Assembly (NCBI GenBank): GCA_009746045.1
Contig: RPFO01002048.1
Span: 309,001 to 373,000, forward strand
Origin: Mesostigma viride
Taxonomy: Eukaryota > Streptophyta > Mesostigmatophyceae > Mesostigmatales > Mesostigmataceae
Direction: 5' to 3'
Length of the DNA: 64,000 bases
The notes below the pieces were generated by a model, which made no database searches, had not been told where the DNA came from, and was given only the letters and a program-made list of their open reading frames with translations. The position numbers were made by a program, and so were the translations under genes. Positions 58,143-64,000 of the stretch are shown in pieces. Numbering within the stretch: the stretch's first letter is position 1; each line of letters starts with the position of its first letter.

Positions 58143-58628
58143 GCTTGGACCCTGTGGAATTTTAGCCTGTGGCCAATTTGAGAACGTTGTTTGGGCCGGG
58201 GTGATCCTTATGCCTGCCCTATACTGATGGTGACCCGGCACGGTTGGATAATTTGCTCCATAATTGATTTGGTGGGGGAGTGTCCTTGGTTGAGGACTGG
58301 TGCGGTTGGAACGGGTTTGTAATGTGTATGGGTCGTGTGGGTGTGCCGGGGTCAAGGGTGGTCGTTTAGATCAGTCTTGTATTCTCGCTTGCTTACATGA
58401 CTTACTTCAGACACTGGCAGTATGTGCAGGGCGTGAATGGGCGCCAAGTTAGAGGGGTTGGAGCTCCCCTAGTACATAGCGTCTTGTGCGTACTGTCTCC
58501 GAGAGTGTTTGTGAGTAACCCTTGGGTGGTGGTGGATATTGTGAGGATTGTTGGCATGTATGTTGACTGTGGGTTGTGGTTAAGTGGCCGAGTGGTGGAT
58601 GTGACTGCTCGAAAGAAAAAAGGGCTGG

Positions 58629-59231
58629 TGTTATATTGTGGGCTCGCAGTCACATAAAGTATTGGAATTTGGTTATGCTCGGAATTGGCTAAGTCCGGAG
58701 GTCAGCCGGCAGCGCCGCGTTGAGGTTTATTTGCTGGGCCGGCGGTCAGTGGGAATTTATGTGTACGGTCAGGCAACGGGTCGTAGGTTCTGGCTGTGGG
58801 CTATTTTGGGTTCTGGCCATTACCGTTCGTTCCGTGGGCAACCTTGGTTCCGTACCGTTTGTCCAGGCAAGCAGTGGGGAGGATCTCGGTTGCGGTGCGT
58901 TATGTTGTGGAGTGTCGTTTGGGAATTATGTTGGTGTATTTCGGTTGGTTTGTACTTGGGTACGTTCTCAGGCCCACGCCGTTGCTCAGCGTTGGGTGAA
59001 GCCACAGAGCTACTCGCAGTGATGACCTACAGCGGAGCATTGAGTCAAAGCTGTTTGGCGGCGTGAAAGGCCGACACGCAGGAGAAAGCTTTGAATCACG
59101 TTGCAGCAAAATGCTGTCAATGGCCGACGTTGTCGACATGTCCGGGGCTGGGCGCTGAGCGAGTAATCTATTTTGTTACGTCTTTTTTATTATTCGGAAA
59201 TACAATACACTTAAAGAATTTTATTTTAACA
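58629..59231 (+). repeat. copia 3' LTR
   Basis: 603 bp, paired with 48847-49447. The only difference noticed is in the T/A run TCTTTTTTTATTCGG versus TCTTTTTTATTATTCGG near the end. Confidence 0.93.
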
Positions 59232-59236
59232 CGGCC

Positions 59237-59438
59237 ATGTGCTGGTTTCATGATGGATGTACCTGATCCTCTCTTGGCCATCGCTTTCCAGGAGCTGAAG
59301 CCGAATGGCTCGTTTATCTTCAAGGGGGCGTTCTTCTCATCATCTTGTGAAGGCGTCCTTGCAGATTGTGGAGGGGGCACTTGCGATCGCTGCGCAGAGT
59401 TGCAATACAATGGCAAGCTGAAGCTCCTTGAGGCCAGG
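59237..59438 (+). pseudogene. disrupted host-type gene, exon 1 second part
   Basis: After the duplicated CGGCC the frame continues CAGFMMDVPDPLLAIAFQELK ... SSCEGVLADCGGGTCDRCAELQYNGKLKLLEA and ends at AG|GTATGA, a GT donor in phase 2. The C-x6-C-x4-C-x2-C group may bind zinc. It joins in phase to the exon at 63452 (AG + G = Arg). Confidence 0.6.
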
Positions 59439-59485
59439 TATGAACTAGACCGATGCTAATTGGTGCGATAATATCATGAGATAGA

Positions 59486-61627
59486 ATCGGATTTCTCTGA
59501 AAATAGTTTATTAAACAGAATGCGGGAAAGAAAGGGCCGCCACAACCTTGTGGCTGTACATGCAGAGAGGCTTGTTAGACGAATGGGGACGACTTGTTGT
59601 TTACCGGGGAATCCTACTGGCAACTAGCTTTGCCTTTTGTAAGTCAGGCGCCGTTTGTTTGAACGGCCGGTCATGTGTGGAATGCTGACGGAAGTTGCGT
59701 CAAAAAGCTGTAATAAAATCTGATGTAACCAGCACTCACCAATTGATTGGTGTGCTGCTTGGTTGGGTAGTGTGTTCAGGGTTGCATTCGAAGAGTACAC
59801 ATGGCCTGACAGCTCAGACGTGTGACAGATGAGCTGGCTGGCTGAATTATTAAATTGTCAGCGTTAGGATATTTCTGGTTTTGCCATTTTCCATTTTGAC
59901 GGTAGGCTTGATAAGCATGGTCGGCGGGTTGTGACCCGTAATTGTTTCTTTGAATGTGCTCACTGAAGCAGTATGAGCGGCCTCGCTGCTATGGCGGCGG
60001 GGCTAAAGAAAATTAGGCATAGACCCCGTCCTTGCCTGCTATGAAGTCGCGGGCTTTGCGACTTCACGGCAGGTAGGGGCGGTTTGAACGGAACGGAAAT
60101 TTCGCGTTACCAATGTGCCAAGTGGTTCTGGTTGGCACCTTGCTGGGCAGCGTCTCGGTGGTCATAGAAAGTGGGCTGGGCGCCCCGCCCCGGCTGCTGG
60201 TGATTCCAGCAGCGGAGCCAATCATGTCGACTAAGAAGTCCGCAGCTAATGCGGAAACTGTGCGAAGGTCAATAGATTAATTTGGATTCCATGAGACTGC
60301 GCTGGTAGTCAGTCAGCGGCCCACAGCCTAGGGCGCTGCATGGCGCTGCCTTCGGCTTGGTGCGCGGCCCTTTTTTGTTATGGGCCAGCGAGGGATATAA
60401 GGGTGACGCGCGGCCGGCTAATTTCTTGCGTTCCGGAAGAAAATATATTTGCAAAATTCCCACAAAAGGAACTGAGTATCGGAAAGGCGTCTCGGCTGGC
60501 AGTGGCAGTGCCTGGCCTTGTCGTCTCTCCCTGCTCAGCACCCGGCAGGTAGCGGTTCAAACCCTGGTGGCGTCGGAATGCGAATTTTCTGGGTTTTTAT
60601 CTGGAATAATATTTTGCTGAGGCGGCTCCGCGGATTCGCTAACCTTTTATTGTCGGGCCCCTTAGGGGGTTATTATAGCCTTGTGCGGGCTGAGTCGCCA
60701 TGAAGGAGATGTTGCGACACGCCCCACTTTGTGGTCTTTTTATGGAAGCGGCTACCCTCGAGGCTGCCTGGAAGAGGGGGGGGGATTCTTCTTCTTTTCT
60801 TTGTTCACTGTTAATAATTGGGGCAACAGTGATCCTATCAAGTTTTGTTTCCTGAACGGCGACAGTGCGGGGGAGGAGGGCAATGGCGCCAGGGACTGGG
60901 GTGGATCGGGGGGCTCTTGCTCCTGCATGCGAGGGAGACGAGATGACTACTGCCTTTGGCAGGGGCTCTACTCATTGTTTTCAATCAAATGCTGGTTTTC
61001 TTGGGAGCTCAAGTGTCATAATCGGATTTCTCTGAAAATAGTTTATTAAACAGAATGCGGGAAAGAAAGGGCCGCCACAACCTTGTGGCTGTACATGCAG
61101 AGAGGCTTGTTAGACGAATGGGGACGACTTGTTGTTTACCGGGGAATCCTACTGGCAACTACTAGCTTTGCCTTTTGTAAGTCAGGCGCCGTTTGTTTGA
61201 ACGGCCGGTCATGTGTGGAATGCTGACGGAAGTTGCGTCAAAAAGCTGTAATAAAATCTGATGTAACCAGCACTCACCAATTGATTGGTGTGCTGCTTGG
61301 TTGGGTAGTGTGTTCAGGGTTGCATTCGAAGAGTACACATGGCCTGACAGCTCAGACGTGTGACAGATGAGCTGGCTGGCTGAATTATTAAATTGTCAGC
61401 GTTAGGATATTTCTGGTTTTGCCGTTTTCCATTTTGACGGTAGGCTTGATAAGCATGGTCGGCGGGTTGTGACCCGTAATTGTTTCTTCCCACCCATCCC
61501 ACCCTTGGGGGGCTCTTGCTCCTGCATGCGAGGGAGACGAGATGACTACTTAAACCTGCCTTTGGCAGGGGCTCTACTCATTGTTTTCAATCAAATGCTG
61601 GTTTTCTTGGGAGCTCAAGTGTCATAA
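59486..61627. mobile_element. element C: 2.1 kb split-direct-repeat element in the intron
   Basis: Layout on the + strand: A1 59486-59950, internal 59951-60907, B1 60908-61021, A2 61020-61488, short spacer, B2 61507-61627. A copies start AATCGGATTTCTCTG and end AATTGTTTCTT. B copies start GGGGGGCTCTTGCTCC and end AAGTGTCATAA; B2 has about seven extra bases. B1 and A2 overlap by one or two bases. The internal part has a hairpin at about 60037-60077 (CCTGCTATGAAGTCGC / GCGACTTCACGGCAGG) and no recognised ORF. No target duplication is evident. It is the same A1-B1-A2-B2 layout as gypsy-1 and element B, with unrelated sequence. Confidence 0.75.
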
Positions 61628-63326
61628 CCCCTAAATGGGCAGAAATACTGCCGATGCATCGGCTGTAACTTCACAAATTTGCAAACCAGATGCCATCCAA
61701 CCCACCCATATCCAATGGCTGTCCTTGGGGGCCAAGCATGTCCATGAGTTGCCCTTCGGGTTGGTATATCACAACCTTACATAAATGCAGGGTAGGCCAT
61801 GTATAACTGCCGTCAAAGTCAGGGGGGTCAAGACGAGCGTTTTCATTTTTGGTAGAATGTGCATTTTGAATTATGTTGTAAGAGCTAGGCACCTACCACT
61901 TCAGGGATGATAAACAATAAGTTGCTGAACAGTTTGAGCCATTGGGGTCATCATTTGGGTGGGTATACCAGCAGTTACACCCAGTACAGCCCATAGGGGC
62001 ACCGTTGGTAAAAAGCAACCAAGGGGGTAGGAGTGGGCATACTACCTACTAATACCTACTAATATGGCCCCCAACCATGCCACACAATACATTTCCCTTC
62101 CACAATGATGGGGAAACATAACTGCATCATCACACTGCCCTTACATGGCACCTATGTGCAGGTGCCACCTTGTCCATGCACGTAGGTAACGTGGTACGGA
62201 TACCCTACGCAAGGCATGCATTCTAGGAGGCAGCCACCAACAAACTAGTGATGTTAAGCCTATTTCAGCTTGCCCTAGCAAGGATAAACTAGGCCTCAGC
62301 TGCTATAGCTTGCCAGGTGATGGCCAGCACACCTGGTGGCACATGCTGACAATGGGAAGCTTCTACTCACCGGTTACATGCTTGATGATGCCACAGAGAC
62401 CAGCCAACTGCCTCACACTCATGCAATATGTGTGTGGGAAATGTATAACAAACATATATGGAGGTATTCAAACCCATACAGCCTCTAAAACTTATCACCA
62501 TCACACTGTGGCAGGTCAACTGACTGAGGGAAGCATCTAAGAAGGGTGTTTTAGAAAGGGGCCAGGCCAGGGTCAAGAAAGAGCATGAATAATGCAAAAA
62601 GAATGTGCTACACAAGCTAGAACGTATATATAAACGTCAAACATCGATTGGAAAACGATGATTAAGCTTTACCAGGCATGGATGGCGTTACCTTGGCCCA
62701 GGCGGTGGCCGCAAAATGGCGCATTTCGGCACACCAAAGTTGTGCAGCATGGTCGCTGGATTCGGCGATTTCTGGCCACCCTTGCACGTTTACGACTACC
62801 ATGTATCATAAAAAGTACAAAGAAACCAATATATCCTTTAACATACGCCGGAAAGGTATTGCTGTCAACGTTTCTATCGTCCGGCCTGAACGCAGTTTTT
62901 TCCAGCAAGAACGCTGCCGACACCTATCAAATGGCATTCCCGCGAACCAAAAATTGGCCTGTATCATCTTTAGGACGTATAAAATCAATTTCCTGAGTTT
63001 GGTCAGAAAATTCGAACGAAAACGTAAATGCCATGCGTGGGCGCAAGCCGCCATGGCCAGGTCGTCGTTTTCCGGAATGCACGTTGTACGCGAAAAAGTA
63101 CCCTGACCCCTTGTACTTTGACCGGCCAGAACACCTCTATAACTTTGTCAGAAGTATGCAAACCCTAGTACCATGCTGTGAGGAAAATTATAAACTTTCG
63201 ATCTTCTCAGCTAAACTTTTCCTAATTCTCAATAGATTTCGCGGCATTTGGTCCCCCGAGAAGGGGCCGACGTGTCGGCTGTAACTCAGTTTTAGGCGGA
63301 AAATCGGCAGCCAGACCATTTAGGGG
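61628..63326. mobile_element. 1.7 kb TIR element with ATAA duplication, in the intron
   Basis: The 11-bp inverted ends CCCCTAAATGG / CCATTTAGGGG are flanked by ATAA at 61624-61627 and 63327-63330. Just inside, both ends carry a diverged TGCCGAT...CGGCTGTAAC segment. No coding capacity is recognised. The left ATAA coincides with the last bases of element C. Confidence 0.6.
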
Positions 63327-63451
63327 ATAACATGCCATTTCTTTAAACCATGTCTTATAATTCTTCCTGTTATGTGTAGTCATAATGAGGAAAGACTCCT
63401 TTTGACTTTTTGCCCCATGGTGTTTACTTTTATTGACTATGTCACATGCAG

Positions 63452-64000
63452 GGGTCGACTGGCAGCCAACGATCCCGCCTTGGAGAGGGTCAACTACAAG
63501 TTTCTCTCAGTTCGACAACTGCGGGAGAGACTGGAAGAGCTGGCTAGACAGAGGAAGGAGTGGAAGCTTGCGGATCTCAATGTGTCCAGGCGGGTTGCGT
63601 TCTTGTCAAAGCAGGTTGACATGGACCAGCAGTTCATGCTCGCAATTCGCGACAATAGCGTTCCAAGGATCCGGCAGCTTGTTAGCGTTGCGCTACGACG
63701 TGGGCGCAGTGTGCAGTTTATTGTGCATCAGATGGGCCAAGCGATCAAGGGACTCTACCATGCCAAAGGTTTTGCCTCCGATGACAAAGCGCGCGATTTG
63801 GGTGCCCTTGTGGCAGCCACTGGGGGCGGCAAGTTGCTTGCAGCGTTAAACAAGGATGGGTATTTACCTGCCAGAGCTACACTAGGTGCGCACCGACCCA
63901 TTTTGGAGGTATGGACAGGCAAGATGTCGGACCTGCCAGGCTTGGTTCGGAGAAACGTTGAGCTTGTCATCATTAATACACCTCTGGGTCAGACGGCGAA
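63452..64000 (+). CDS. host-type gene, next exon (runs off the window)
   Basis: It opens after GTCACATGCAG|GG with the codon completed from the upstream exon. It reads GRLAANDPALERVNYKFLSVRQLRERLEELARQRKEWKLADL as a coiled-coil-like helix, then SRRVAFLSKQVDMDQQFMLAIRDNSVPRIRQLVSVALRRGRSVQFIVHQMGQAIKGLYHAKGF, a helical segment. KARDLGALVAATGGGKLLAALNKDGYLPARATLGA and RPILEVWTGKMSDLPGLV follow. It is open to the window end (183 codons). I do not recognise the family with certainty. The zinc-finger first exon, coiled coil and this helical region would suit a transposon-domesticated or nuclear protein. Confidence 0.65.

Larger units (their letters stand above)
48847..59231 (+). mobile_element. 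Ty1/copia retrotransposon, 601/603-bp LTRs, 5-bp target duplication
   Basis: LTRs at 48847-49447 and 58629-59231 begin TGTTATATTG and end TTTTAACA. They differ visibly only by a 2-base length change in a T/A run. The duplication CGGCC is at 48842-48846 and 59232-59236. Order: gag, one TGA, then integrase, protease-like domain, RT (interrupted at 53609-57080) and RNase H. A purine-rich tract (GAAAGAAAAAAGGG, about 58612-58625) just before the 3' LTR is the plus-strand primer candidate. Near-identical LTRs show recent insertion into an exon. Confidence 0.93.

Overview
The window is nuclear DNA of a eukaryote. It has conventional GT-AG introns (32.9-33.4 kb; 59.4-63.45 kb), LINE, Ty3/gypsy and Ty1/copia retrotransposons, several terminal-inverted-repeat (TIR) DNA transposons and very long simple repeats. 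A large secreted Cys-rich protein ends in a domain resembling the plant Root_cap family, and the gypsy elements carry a DNA cytosine methyltransferase, so a green (chlorophyte or streptophyte) microalga with a repeat-rich genome is the most likely source. That assignment is inference. Nothing prokaryotic, organellar or viral was recognised.

Layout. (1) 1-36.3 kb is a deep stack of nested insertions. The oldest large layer is a decayed gypsy element, 'gypsy-2' (+ strand, 416-35514). Its gag is at 1.3-4.2 kb, its methyltransferase-RT-RNase H frame at 28.8-31.6 kb and its integrase remnant at 35.3-35.5 kb. Gypsy-2 is split by a piggyBac-like element in a TTAA duplication (4228-28220). That element holds a younger relative, 'gypsy-1' (- strand, 6110-28192). 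Gypsy-1 is itself split by a 7.4 kb TIR element full of minisatellites (10317-17732) and by a non-autonomous split-repeat element (19739-23623), which contains a hAT-like element (22136-23409). Gypsy-2 is split again at 32008-35277 by a TIR element carrying a three-exon zinc-finger gene. (2) 36.3-42.3 kb holds one apparently intact single-copy gene, the secreted Cys-rich/Root_cap-like protein (38305-40659, - strand). (3) 42341-47549 is a LINE with an intact 1413-residue ORF2 inside a 17-bp target duplication. (4) 48.3-64 kb is a host-type gene of at least two exons. Its first exon is broken by a young copia element (48847-59231), itself interrupted by a TIR element (53609-57080). Its intron is filled by another split-repeat element (59486-61627) and a TIR element (61628-63326).

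Function. The gypsy-1/gypsy-2 lineage encodes gag, protease, a C5-cytosine methyltransferase placed between protease and RT, RNase H, integrase and, in gypsy-1 where the 3' end survives, a canonical PHD finger at the C-terminus. It therefore combines a possible DNA-methylation writer with a possible chromatin reader. Gypsy-1 and two non-autonomous elements also share an unusual end structure: a 0.1-0.15 kb block just upstream of the 3' long repeat is repeated just beyond it (A1-internal-B1-A2-B2). That resembles the split direct repeats of PAT/Ngaro tyrosine-recombinase elements, although gypsy-1 encodes a DDE integrase. The copia element separates gag from pol by one in-frame TGA followed by CTAG, and its protease-like domain lies after the integrase. 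These are the main candidates for something undescribed.
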